Assembly (NCBI RefSeq): GCF_900130035.1
Contig: NZ_FQXQ01000002.1
Coordinates: 124,001-188,000, forward strand
Reading direction: 5' to 3'
DNA length: 64,000 bases
Source: Wenyingzhuangia marina
GTDB lineage: Bacteria > Bacteroidota > Bacteroidia > Flavobacteriales > Flavobacteriaceae
Shown: one piece after another, positions 51,292 through 59,191 of the stretch
How positions within the stretch are numbered: position 1 is the stretch's first letter
Layout: every line of letters begins with the position of its first letter
The notes under the pieces: model-generated
What the model was told of the DNA's origin: nothing
Database searches by the model: none
Seen by the model: the letters and a program-made list of their open reading frames with translations, nothing else
Program-made: the position numbers and the translations under genes

Positions 51292-53744
51292 TTTAAATAA
51301 TTTTCTAAAGAATTAATAAATTTATTTAGCTCCTTTTCAAAAGCAATAAAAATCTCTTGATCTGTAAATTCTGCTGTTTCTAACATTTCTAAAAAAGGAA
51401 TAACAGTTTGTACTTCTAATTGCTTAAACATGGTAAGCATTTTATGACTAAGCTCATTAACATCCTTAAGGTTGTTTGCTTCAATAGCTTTTTTTAGTAA
51501 AATTTTATTGTTTTGTGTATCCTTTAAAAAGACAGACAAGGTTTGCTTAATTGCTTGTTCATCATCATTTAAAAATACACGCAAAGTTTTAATACTAAAA
51601 CCATTAGGTGTATTTAAAACATTGCTTTTTGATTGCTGCTCTTTTAGAATATTGGTTCCTTTAAAAAACTTTAATAAAACAGTTTCTAATTGATGTATAG
51701 TAAAAGGTTTAATCAATACTTCAGAAAAACCATTTTCAAGATAATCTTTGATAGATAAATTAGATCTACCTGTCATGGCTACAATTGGTTGATTTTTATA
51801 TCGATCATGATTTTTTAGGACTTCCATAAAATGAATACCATTCATTTTGGGAAGCTGAATGTCTGTAAGTACCATATCAAAAGAAATATCATTAATGGCA
51901 TTTAAGGCTTTTTGAGCATTTTCAAACACATACAATTCAACACCATATTGACTAAATAAATCTTTTAATAATTGCTGCATAGATGCATCATCTTCTACCA
52001 CAACAACTGTAATATCAAAATTTATTTGGGTACTTAAAGATTTTTCATTCTTAATAGATTCATTAGATAAAACCATAGGAAAAGAAAACACAAAAGTACT
52101 CCCTACTCCAAGTTCACTAGAGAGAACCAAATTTCCACCCAGTAATTCCGATAATCTTTTAGAAATAGTTAAACCCAAACCAAAACCATTTTGATGATGA
52201 TTTGTATCTGTATTTTTAACCTGAGTAAATGCTTTAAAAATATCTTGTTGCTCTTCCTTGTCTATTCCAATACCAGTATCTGTTACAGACAAGTACAACA
52301 TCTTTTTTTCTTTATCTAAAACGCTTTTAAGAGTAATGGTTCCTTGTTCTGTAAACTTACAGGCATTGGCTACCAAATTGTATAAAACTTGCTTAATTCT
52401 ATAGGGATCACTAATAATAAGATGATTCAGTTTTTCATCAAAATCTATAACAAAACGAATTGGTTTTTGTTGAATTAAATTCTGAGAATGATTGATAATT
52501 TCATGCATTAAGTTTTTTAAATCAAAAGGCACAGAGGTAATAGATATTTTATTGTTTTCAATATTTGAGAACTCCAAAAGATCATTTACCAATCTTTGCA
52601 TATAAGCCGATGCGTTGTTAATATGCCCAATATAATTGGCTTCTTTGGTGTTTTTTATCGCTTTTAAAAGCAGTTCACTATATCCTGAAATGGTACTTAA
52701 CGGAGTACGTAAGTCATGACTTACCATAGAAATAATTTGAGACCTACTTTTTAAGAGAGCTGAACTTGTTTTATTAGCTTCTTCTAGTTCTTTTCTATAA
52801 CGTTCATTTTTCCAAAAATCATTTAAAAAAATGATGGAAAAAATAAAAATTACCACAAAACTAAATCCGGCAGCAAACAAAATAATACGTTTGCTTTTGT
52901 TTAAAGAATTTTCTCTTTCTTGATTTATTGTTTTAGTGCTTTTTATAATATCTTTTTCTAATGTTTGTAGTAATTCTCTTAGTTTTTTTGAAATAAGAAT
53001 GTCTTTTTCAATTAAATCACGTTCTTTTCTTTCTATAGACCTACGTTTGTTTTCAATATCTTTTTGGGCTTCACTTAAAATAGTTCTGGAAATCATTAAT
53101 AAAGAATCTATTTGATCTTTATTATATTTTGTTACATCCTTTTCATCAGGATTTAACTTGTTTAACATTTTAACGTAATCTTTTAAATAAAGATTAGACG
53201 GAGTTTTTTTATCATAAAAATCAATATTTTCAACAAAGTCTGTGATAAACATTTTATCAAAATTAGCAGCTGATTGACTTTCTAAAATAGAATCCATTGA
53301 ACTTAATTTACTAATTACTGTATCAATAGATTTTTCTGAATTGTTGTTTCTTTTTAGCTTCTTTACCGCTATGATATTTTTTAACTTATGATCTATAATT
53401 AGTCTAATGCTATCTAAAATATTTTTCTGAAAATCGTTGTTTACGATAAAATTTAGAGAGTCAATTTTTATAGACAACTGCTTGTTTTCATCATTATATT
53501 CTTTAATTTTTTTTGATGAATTTAATTGTATGGCAGCTCTAGATAAATTTTCATTTTCGTAAATACTAGCAATTAAGCTACCTACTTTAATAATTTTACT
53601 TCTATCAGAAATATCTTGCTTTTGAATTTTGGTAAAATTATCAATCTCCGAAATAATTAAAATACCTGCAATGGTTGCCAAAACACCAAGAATTATATAT
53701 CCTGATAAAATTTTAAATGTAATACTGTGTTTTGGTGATTTCAT
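51288..53744 (-). CDS. Hybrid sensor histidine kinase with receiver and Hpt domains
   Basis: The protein is 818 residues from the ATG at 53744; an upstream TTG adds three residues and is less likely. One TM segment near the N-terminus and one at about 285-305 enclose a helical periplasmic sensor rich in charged residues. HisKA carries His343 in MVSHDLRTPLST. HATPase boxes (NLVANACKFTEQG, DTGIGIDKEEQ, GFGLGLTISKRL) are complete. The receiver has Asp628 in MVLTDIQLPKMNG. The Hpt-like C-terminus has His767 in ELSHKMLTMF. The domains make a full His-Asp-His phosphorelay that could end at Asp52 of the convergent NtrC-type regulator. Confidence 0.95.
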   Translation of the reverse strand: MKSPKHSITFKILSGYIILGVLATIAGILIISEIDNFTKIQKQDISDRSKIIKVGSLIASIYENENLSRAAIQLNSSKKIKEYNDENKQLSIKIDSLNFIVNNDFQKNILDSIRLIIDHKLKNIIAVKKLKRNNNSEKSIDTVISKLSSMDSILESQSAANFDKMFITDFVENIDFYDKKTPSNLYLKDYVKMLNKLNPDEKDVTKYNKDQIDSLLMISRTILSEAQKDIENKRRSIERKERDLIEKDILISKKLRELLQTLEKDIIKSTKTINQERENSLNKSKRIILFAAGFSFVVIFIFSIIFLNDFWKNERYRKELEEANKTSSALLKSRSQIISMVSHDLRTPLSTISGYSELLLKAIKNTKEANYIGHINNASAYMQRLVNDLLEFSNIENNKISITSVPFDLKNLMHEIINHSQNLIQQKPIRFVIDFDEKLNHLIISDPYRIKQVLYNLVANACKFTEQGTITLKSVLDKEKKMLYLSVTDTGIGIDKEEQQDIFKAFTQVKNTDTNHHQNGFGLGLTISKRLSELLGGNLVLSSELGVGSTFVFSFPMVLSNESIKNEKSLSTQINFDITVVVVEDDASMQQLLKDLFSQYGVELYVFENAQKALNAINDISFDMVLTDIQLPKMNGIHFMEVLKNHDRYKNQPIVAMTGRSNLSIKDYLENGFSEVLIKPFTIHQLETVLLKFFKGTNILKEQQSKSNVLNTPNGFSIKTLRVFLNDDEQAIKQTLSVFLKDTQNNKILLKKAIEANNLKDVNELSHKMLTMFKQLEVQTVIPFLEMLETAEFTDQEIFIAFEKELNKFINSLENYLN

Positions 53745-53956
53745 ACAATGCAATAGCTTTTAAGATATAAATATAGGGACTTCTTTAATCTTAAAAAAAA
53801 TGTTACGATGTTAACTTTTAGAGGAAAAACACATTAGAATTAATGTTAGTTTTAAAAGTTGTTAAGATGTATTTTTAAACGTTTATAAAAGTAGAAGTTC
53901 ATTAAATTTATATAGTTTAGCTTTTTTAAAATATCTGTTTTTATATACCCTACCTT

Positions 53957-54511
53957 ATGACTTTTTACACAAAAAAAACAATTAGCCTGTTCTTCATTAT
54001 TTTTTCTATAACTTTTTGTTTTGCTCAGAAAAAAATAGAAAGACCTACGAATACAATCGTTCAAAGTTTTATAAAAAAACTCCCTAATAACTTAAAAAAC
54101 TTAAATCTTAAAGATTTAAGAGAATCAAAAGACTCCTTAAACATAAGAGTTTGGAGATTAACGAAGATACTTACAATAAATTGTAATAATTCTGTCTCAT
54201 CAAAATACATAAAAGTAGATCCCAAAAATCCAACAGTGCAGCCTACTCCACTTTATACAGATTTAAACGCTAAAATTCTTTTAGACTCTCTAGTGAAAAA
54301 TAGAATATTAGAACTTAAAGATGATAATTATAGAGTAAGAGGTCCTGAAGCCTATGTTATAATAATTGAAATTGCCACTAAAAACAATTATAGAGTTGTA
54401 AGTTTTTGCTCTCCAAACAAAGACAGAAGTGAAGACAATAAAAGTGTTTTAAATATTATAGACATTATTGATAAAACCATTAAAAAAGAAGAGGAAAAAT
54501 TAGATCATTAA
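53957..54511 (+). CDS. Secreted protein of unknown function
   Basis: The protein is 184 residues with a signal peptide (LFFIIFSITFCFAQ). The mature part is charged and alternates helix and strand (IVQSFIKKLPNNLKNLNLKD, AYVIIIEIATKNNY), ending in a Lys/Glu-rich helix. I recognise no family. It is divergent from the hybrid kinase, separated by about 210 bp, and precedes an unrelated lipoprotein gene. A link with the kinase sensor is possible only by position. Confidence 0.7.
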   Translation: MTFYTKKTISLFFIIFSITFCFAQKKIERPTNTIVQSFIKKLPNNLKNLNLKDLRESKDSLNIRVWRLTKILTINCNNSVSSKYIKVDPKNPTVQPTPLYTDLNAKILLDSLVKNRILELKDDNYRVRGPEAYVIIIEIATKNNYRVVSFCSPNKDRSEDNKSVLNIIDIIDKTIKKEEEKLDH

Positions 54512-54593
54512 GAATTTATAATAGCTAAAACAATAAAAAAGACAATAGTTTTTGTAGATTTCACAATTCATAAAAAAGTAAAATTGAGAAACT

Positions 54594-55355
54594 ATGAAGA
54601 AAACACTATTATTATTAATTGCGATTATTACATTATCATGTAATAAAAAAGATGAGTTTGATTCAATCTCTTTAAGTACTTCAGAAAAATATTTAAGTGC
54701 TAATGAAGAATACCAAATAGAAGCATCTTCTAATTCTAATATTACTTATACCGTAGAAGATGAATATCATACCGAAGTTTCAACATCAGGATTGGTTACG
54801 GCAAAATATGTTGGAGAAACAAATGTTTTGTTAGAAAATGCCGAAGACAGTAAAATTCTTAAAATTATAGTTGAACCAAAATACACCACCTATCCTGAAC
54901 CAGAGTTTGAGTTTGGAGATACTAAAAGTGATATTATTAATAATTTTGGAGAAAATTATGAAGAAATACCTTTAGATGAAGAAGGCAATTTTACTTTACT
55001 AGGCTATGATAATTATTTTAGTAAAGCACCAATTATTTTATTTATGTTGGACAGAAATAAGAAAATAGTTAGTTATGCTATTTTAACCTACAACGAATAC
55101 TTGCCTGAATTGGCTGGTTTTTTAACCGAAAGATATTTATCATATATAGAAGAAGATAACACCTTCTATTTTATCAATCAATTAGAATATGAAGATGCTG
55201 ATTTATTACTAGGCTTGGGAGCTTATGATGAAAATTTTTTAATTGTTCAATATTTTGATTTATCCATTGCTCCTACTACCAAAAAATATAGAACTTCAAA
55301 ATCCTTAACCAAACCAGACACAAAAAAGTTAATCAAAAAAATGTATACCAAATAA
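54594..55355 (+). CDS. Lipoprotein with BIG2-like Ig domain
   Basis: The protein is 253 residues with a lipobox (IAIITLSC, Cys16). Residues about 25-90 look like a bacterial Ig-like BIG2 domain (SLSTSEKYLSANEEYQIEAS, then VSTSGLVTAKYVGETNV). The remainder has a short FEFGDTKSDIINNFGENYEE segment similar to small SmpA-like or 'distance' domains and ends basic. It is probably anchored in the outer membrane. Family assignment for the C-terminal part is uncertain, and no partner gene is obvious. Confidence 0.7.
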   Translation: MKKTLLLLIAIITLSCNKKDEFDSISLSTSEKYLSANEEYQIEASSNSNITYTVEDEYHTEVSTSGLVTAKYVGETNVLLENAEDSKILKIIVEPKYTTYPEPEFEFGDTKSDIINNFGENYEEIPLDEEGNFTLLGYDNYFSKAPIILFMLDRNKKIVSYAILTYNEYLPELAGFLTERYLSYIEEDNTFYFINQLEYEDADLLLGLGAYDENFLIVQYFDLSIAPTTKKYRTSKSLTKPDTKKLIKKMYTK

Positions 55356-55532
55356 AGTACATATAATAAACCAATACTATATAAACAGAGTTTTAGAAAA
55401 TTGACTCCAAGTGGATAAACAATTCCCGAAATTTGATAGGACTTTTCTTACGTTTTATTTGCTAAATTAGACGCCAAAAAATAATGATATTATATGCAAA
55501 AGCGTTATCTAAAACAATAAGAATAAAAAAGT

Positions 55533-55916
55533 ATGAATTATAAAGTTTTTAGTTTAGTAATTGGTTTTACAATTTGGTTTTTTGCAACCCTTGCATTTAG
55601 AGTTGCAGGACAATATTTCTTTCTTACAGATAATTCCACTGTTTTAATTGGACTTTATTTAATTGTTGTTCCATTTTTAGGTATGGTAGCAACTAAGGTT
55701 TTTAACAGGTATAAATTGAATAAATTACAAGCAATTCAATCTGCTACTATAATGGTTCTTCCAGGTATGGTGTTCGATACATTCTGTATTGAGTTTTTTA
55801 CATGGGTATTTCCTAACCTACCTGAAACTGATGCTGCTACTTTTGGCTCTTGGTTAATGTGGGCATATGCCACTGTTTTAGTTTTTGGACTAATTAGAAA
55901 AGATAAAAATGAATAG
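55533..55916 (+). CDS. Small four-TM membrane protein (DUF5367-like)
   Basis: The protein is 127 residues with four hydrophobic segments (VIGFTIWFFATLAFRVAGQ, VLIGLYLIVVPFLGMVAT, ATIMVLPGMVFDTFCIEFF, WLMWAYATVLVFGL). The R-VAGQ-FF, P-F-G-MVA and PGMVFD motifs recall DUF5367-type proteins of Bacteroidota, named from memory. It has no neighbour that suggests a function. It stands in a run of small unknown genes with generous AT-rich spacers. Confidence 0.65.
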   Translation: MNYKVFSLVIGFTIWFFATLAFRVAGQYFFLTDNSTVLIGLYLIVVPFLGMVATKVFNRYKLNKLQAIQSATIMVLPGMVFDTFCIEFFTWVFPNLPETDAATFGSWLMWAYATVLVFGLIRKDKNE

Positions 55917-56008
55917 TTTTAGTAAAAAAGAGCTTCTATTTTACTGTAAAGTATTGTATATATTTATACCATAATGATATTGCAATAAGAATTGTTAAAA
56001 GAAAACCT

Positions 56009-56440
56009 ATGAAAAAAGAACAATCAAAAAAATCAAAAATCCTATCATCAGTTGTTGGTGTAATATCATTCGGAGTTTTTTATATTATTGGTAGACAATT
56101 TTTTGCTCCAGATTTAGAAACGGAATTAAATAATGTTGCTATTCAGTTAAATAAACAAACTCCTATGCAAGTAGATGAATTTACTAGATTAGATAGTGCT
56201 TCTTCTAAGGGCGCTACAAATCTTATGTACTACTACACTATTATGAACCTTGATAAATCTGAAGTTAATCTTGACACTGTAAACAAATATATTAGACCTA
56301 GTATAATTGAAAACGTTAAAACAAGTCCTGATTTAAAAGTTTACAGAGACAATAATATAACTATGGATTATATTTACTTCGATAAGAATGGAGAATTTGT
56401 AATTAAGTTAGCTGTTACTCCGGAGCTTTACAATAACTAA
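56009..56440 (+). CDS. Membrane-anchored small protein, unknown function
   Basis: The protein is 143 residues. A basic N-terminus precedes one TM helix (ILSSVVGVISFGVFYIIG), and the rest is an extracytoplasmic domain of about 105 residues with helix-strand alternation (ELNNVAIQLNKQTPMQVDEF, TNLMYYYTIMNLDKSEV, MDYIYFDKNGEFVIKLAV). This resembles small single-pass proteins found across Proteobacteria and Bacteroidota, but I cannot name the family. Confidence 0.65.
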   Translation: MKKEQSKKSKILSSVVGVISFGVFYIIGRQFFAPDLETELNNVAIQLNKQTPMQVDEFTRLDSASSKGATNLMYYYTIMNLDKSEVNLDTVNKYIRPSIIENVKTSPDLKVYRDNNITMDYIYFDKNGEFVIKLAVTPELYNN

Positions 56441-56512
56441 ATTAAAGCCTCTTTGTAAGAACTTTAAACAAGAGAAAGTAAGAAAATACTGATAACACTT
56501 AATTAAACGTAA

Positions 56513-56722
56513 TATTCAGTACCTTTAGTTTTAACAATAATTTTATGTGGAATTACCCCCTCCATTATTTTACTTAGCTCTCAAATATGGAAAATTAAAG
56601 AAAATAGACAAAAATGGAAAGTTAGAAACCTTGGAAAAGATATAATTTCATATCAGGAAAAAATCAACGATAAATTGAAATTTTCTGAGAAATATATTGA
56701 GTATGAAAATAATAAGATTTAA
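56513..56722 (+). pseudogene. Start-less membrane ORF, probable gene remnant
   Basis: An open frame from the stop at 56510 to the TAA at 56720 encodes about 69 residues: a TM helix (LVLTIILCGITPSIILLSSQ), then a charged helix with WKIKENRQKWKVRNLGKDI and EYENNKI. There is no ATG, GTG or TTG near its beginning, so it looks like the 3' part of a decayed gene. It lies 17 bp before the next gene. A frameshift in a longer membrane protein would also explain it. Confidence 0.35.
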
Positions 56723-56739
56723 CAATACAATTACATAAA

Positions 56740-57075
56740 ATGGAAAAACATTATTCTTTGAGGAAAAACCCACCTTTTGAAATATTTATAAAGAAAAACG
56801 AATTTAAAGTCGTTGATAGCTTAAATCCTGAACAAAGTAAAACATATTATTTTAACCATATTGAAAAGCTATCGCTAAGAAAAGAGAAAATTAATTGGAT
56901 AAGTTCATTTTTACTTATTCCATTAAGTCTTTTAAGTCAAGGAGGGTTTGGAATACTAGACAAAAATAAAAATGAAATACGTTTTTTTCATGACGATATT
57001 CCAGTTCGAATATTTTTGAAAGGATGTGACATGAATATAGCTGAATCTGTTTTTGAAATATTAAGATCCAAATAA
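56740..57075 (+). CDS. Hypothetical protein, PH-like look
   Basis: The protein is 111 residues with no signal peptide. Strand-rich segments (PFEIFIKKNEFKVVDS, TYYFNHIEKLSLRKEK) precede a hydrophobic stretch (WISSFLLIPLSLLSQGGFGI) and a C-terminal helix (CDMNIAESVFEILRSK). The pattern recalls small PH-like cytoplasmic proteins, but no family is recognised. It follows the probable remnant by 17 bp and may once have been coupled to it. Confidence 0.55.
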   Translation: MEKHYSLRKNPPFEIFIKKNEFKVVDSLNPEQSKTYYFNHIEKLSLRKEKINWISSFLLIPLSLLSQGGFGILDKNKNEIRFFHDDIPVRIFLKGCDMNIAESVFEILRSK

Positions 57076-57086
57076 AAACTACACAC

Positions 57087-57290
57087 AACACTGGCTAAAC
57101 TTCATGCGGGTTTAGTTCTAACTTTAAAGTTTTGTGTATATTTACTAAGTCGCCAAATCTTGTTGATTTGGCTTTGTGAAATCAAAAGAAACAAAGCCAA
57201 ACAAAAAGCTTCGGCTTAGTACGTGCTCGAAAAGGCTCTGCTCCTTTTCTTCCCGCACAAAGCCTAGACAAAACCGTTTTGTATAACTCC
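57087..57290. repeat. Multi-hairpin intergenic element
   Basis: Nested inverted repeats fill a gene-free stretch. Outer arms are GGCT...TGCGGG (57093-57110) and CCCGCA...AGCC (57252-57264). Inside are GCCAAATC/GATTTGGC (57152-57172, 5-nt loop) and GAAAAGG/CCTTTTC (57229-57249), plus a local CTAAAC/GTTTAG. The AGTACGTGCTCGAAAAGG stretch is much more GC-rich than its surroundings. I recall similar sequences scattered in Bacteroidota genomes near small accessory genes; whether it is a recombination site or a dispersed non-coding repeat cannot be decided here. Confidence 0.6.
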
Positions 57291-57310
57291 GAAAAACCTT
57301 TCGAACCACA

Positions 57311-58126
57311 ATGGATTACCAAACATACCAACCACATATTGACTTAAAATCACTTGTTAGTTGCTATTGGACTTTAGAAATACCTAAACAGTCTCAATCG
57401 CAAAAACAACGAATAGTACCTGATGGTTGTATTGAAATGGCTTTTATTCTTGGAGACAACATAAAACGTTATACTTCTGAAAGTGAATTTATACTTCAAC
57501 CTCGTTCAATGGTGCTCGGACAAACAATTAAACCTTTTTACATTGAACCAACAGGATATGTAAAAACTTTTGCTGTCCGATTTTATCCTTATGGATTTGC
57601 CAATTTTGTTTCTGAACCAATCAGCAATTTAGCAAATAAAGAGACTCCCATAAATCAGCTTTTTGAAAAGAAAATTGTTGATGATTTAGAGCAAAAAATA
57701 ATCGAAGCAGAGAATACTGAACAACGGATAAGCATTATCGAAAAATTTCTTTTGGATAGGCTCAATGACGAAAAAACAATTAATACAGTTGTAAAAAACA
57801 CCGTTGATTATCTATTATCCACAAACGGTAGTGTCTCAATAAACTCAATACTTAAAGAGAATTTGTCAAAACGAAGACAACTAGAAAGGAACTTCAAAAA
57901 GCAAATTGGGCTAAGTCCTAAACAATTAGGAAAGGTTATTAGATTACAAACCGCTTTAAAAATGTTGCTTGACCAGAAATCCGAAAATTTAACCAATGTT
58001 GCCTATGAAAGTGAATATTTTGACCAAGCACACTTCATAAAAGACTTTAAGGAGTTTACAGGAATAAACCCCAAAGAATTTATCAATCACGAAAACTTAG
58101 CTCTTTCCGCCCTTTTTTATAAGTAG
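57311..58126 (+). CDS. AraC-family regulator (DUF6597-type sensor)
   Basis: The protein is 271 residues. The N-terminal sensor begins YQTYQPHIDLKSLVSCYWTLE and contains IVPDGCIEMAFILGD, typical of the DUF6597-type AraC proteins. The C-terminal double helix-turn-helix is SINSILKENLSKRRQLERNFKK and LTNVAYESEYFDQAHFIKDFK, then FTGINPKEF. It precedes a VOC-domain lipoprotein gene by 75 bp, a common partnership in this group, and probably controls it. It follows the multi-hairpin element and may have arrived with it. Confidence 0.92.
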   Translation: MDYQTYQPHIDLKSLVSCYWTLEIPKQSQSQKQRIVPDGCIEMAFILGDNIKRYTSESEFILQPRSMVLGQTIKPFYIEPTGYVKTFAVRFYPYGFANFVSEPISNLANKETPINQLFEKKIVDDLEQKIIEAENTEQRISIIEKFLLDRLNDEKTINTVVKNTVDYLLSTNGSVSINSILKENLSKRRQLERNFKKQIGLSPKQLGKVIRLQTALKMLLDQKSENLTNVAYESEYFDQAHFIKDFKEFTGINPKEFINHENLALSALFYK

Positions 58127-58171
58127 TTTAACGGTGTCGCATTTTTACAATTTCTAGCAACAATACACTGC

Positions 58172-58200
58172 TAAATTTGTTTCCTTAACAAAACAAGGAA
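58172..58200 (+). promoter_or_regulatory. Promoter and RBS-sequestering hairpin of the VOC lipoprotein gene
   Basis: TAAATTTG (58172-58179) is an exact TAnnTTTG -7 box. TTCCTT (58181-58186) and AAGGAA (58195-58200) form a perfect 6-bp stem with an 8-nt loop, placing the AAGGAA ribosome-binding sequence in the stem right before the ATG at 58202. This could limit translation or mark the mRNA 5' end. Confidence 0.55.
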
Positions 58201-58201
58201 A

Positions 58202-58696
58202 ATGAAATACACATTATTAATCACAATTATTATCTTGACTTTTGGCGTAGCAGCCTGTAAAAACAAAAATACTTCTGCTTCCGAATCAAAACCACCTAAA
58301 GAGACAGCAATCAAAAAAGACAAGAATATGAACAGCTATGTATCAATATTTGAAATTCCAGCAATGGATATTTCAAGAGCTATTAATTTTTACAAAGAAA
58401 TTTTAGGAATAGAAATTGAAAAATTAGATTTTCCAGAAATGGAAATGGGCTTATTTCCATACCAAGACCAAATGGTAACAGGTGTTATTGTGAAAGCAGA
58501 AAGTTCCAAACCTTCTGCCAGCGGTATTACTATTTACTTGAATGGTGGAGATAATTTGCAACCTATTCTTGATAAAGTAGAAAGAAACGGTGGAAAAATA
58601 ATTATCCCAAAAACTCCTCACGCTGACGAAAGTGGATTTTTCGCTATTTTTCACGATTCGGAAGGAAATAAAATGGGACTTCATTCGCCAAATTAG
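58202..58696 (+). CDS. VOC (glyoxalase-fold) domain protein with lipoprotein signal
   Basis: The protein is 164 residues with a lipobox (ILTFGVAAC, Cys19), a polar linker (about 20-42) and one VOC/glyoxalase-fold module. The module reads SIFEIPAMDISRAINFYKEI, MEMGLFPYQDQMV, then GGKIIIPKTPHADESGFFAIFHDSEGNKMGLH. VOC proteins of this PhnB-like type are normally cytoplasmic, so export is unusual. An internal ATG at 58329 (MNSYVSIFEI) matches where the family usually begins, so a cytoplasmic form from a second start is possible. It is downstream of an AraC regulator. Confidence 0.85.
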   Translation: MKYTLLITIIILTFGVAACKNKNTSASESKPPKETAIKKDKNMNSYVSIFEIPAMDISRAINFYKEILGIEIEKLDFPEMEMGLFPYQDQMVTGVIVKAESSKPSASGITIYLNGGDNLQPILDKVERNGGKIIIPKTPHADESGFFAIFHDSEGNKMGLHSPN

Positions 58697-58737
58697 AAAA
58701 AGAGCAAACGCATCACAAATTATAAAAGTAAAAGTGA

Positions 58738-58766
58738 CTTGGGTGTATACTCAAGCCGCTTTTTTT
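58738..58766 (+). terminator. Terminator after the VOC gene
   Basis: CTTGGGTGTATACTCAAG folds with G-U pairs into an 8-bp stem, and CCGCTTTTTTTG follows. It lies 41 bp past the stop. Confidence 0.75.
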
Positions 58767-58991
58767 GTCTAATTCAATATCTTAACTATTTTAAAGGTAA
58801 TCGCTTTTAGTCCACTACGTTTTATACACAAGACCTTTTTGATTTATTGCTAAAGGCAACAAGAAAAACCAAAAAATGTTATGTAAGACAATAAATACGA
58901 ACAGTAAATGATGTTACATACCTCCTACTACTCTTTTCATAAAGAGAAGTTTTAAAAATGTTGGTTGCTAAATAAAGTTGATAGTTAAGCA
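58767..58991. other. Gene-free stretch before the tRNA
   Basis: No credible open frame, promoter pair or repeat is visible here. There is a short AT-rich inverted segment near 58940 but nothing strong enough to name. The full gap from 58697 to 59050 otherwise holds only the two terminators listed. Confidence 0.5.
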
Positions 58992-59026
58992 TAAAAAAAC
59001 GGTTTAAGAATAATCTTAAACCGTTA
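58992..59026 (-). terminator. Terminator of tRNA-His
   Basis: AACGGTTTAAGA (58998-59009) and TCTTAAACCGTT (59014-59025) form a 12-bp stem with an ATAA loop. On the minus strand a run of T follows, as needed to end the tRNA transcript. Confidence 0.9.
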
Positions 59027-59050
59027 TATTTAAAGAGTTTTCAACTCTTG

Positions 59051-59125
59051 GGTGGAAGACCGGATTCGAACCGGCGACCTCCTGAACCACAATCAGGCGT
59101 TCTAACCAACTGAACTACAACCACC
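59051..59125 (-). tRNA. tRNA-His (anticodon GTG)
   Basis: The minus-strand product folds as a cloverleaf of 75 nt with no encoded CCA. The D stem is GTTC/GAAC, the anticodon stem CCTGA/TCAGG with loop TTGTGGT (anticodon GTG), and the T arm GCCGG-TTCGAAT-CCGGT. The extra 5' G(-1), required for histidyl identity, is encoded at 59125 opposite C73 at 59051. In the acceptor stem, positions 5-68 and 6-67 both read as U-U mismatches by my count. Confidence 0.95.
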
Positions 59126-59152
59126 ATTTGCGCGCTTTCGCGTTAGCGGTTG

Positions 59153-59160
59153 CAAATATA
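59153..59160 (-). promoter_or_regulatory. -7 promoter box of tRNA-His
   Basis: CAAATATA reads TATATTTG on the minus strand, an exact TAnnTTTG box, 27 bp upstream of the mature tRNA 5' end. Confidence 0.65.
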
Positions 59161-59191
59161 ATAGGTTTCTTAGTTTCTACAAAGAAAAAAA

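Noticed and set aside
57076-59125. Genomic island integrated at tRNA-His
   Set aside because: No integrase and no second copy of the tRNA 3' end were found to the left, so an att pair cannot be supported.
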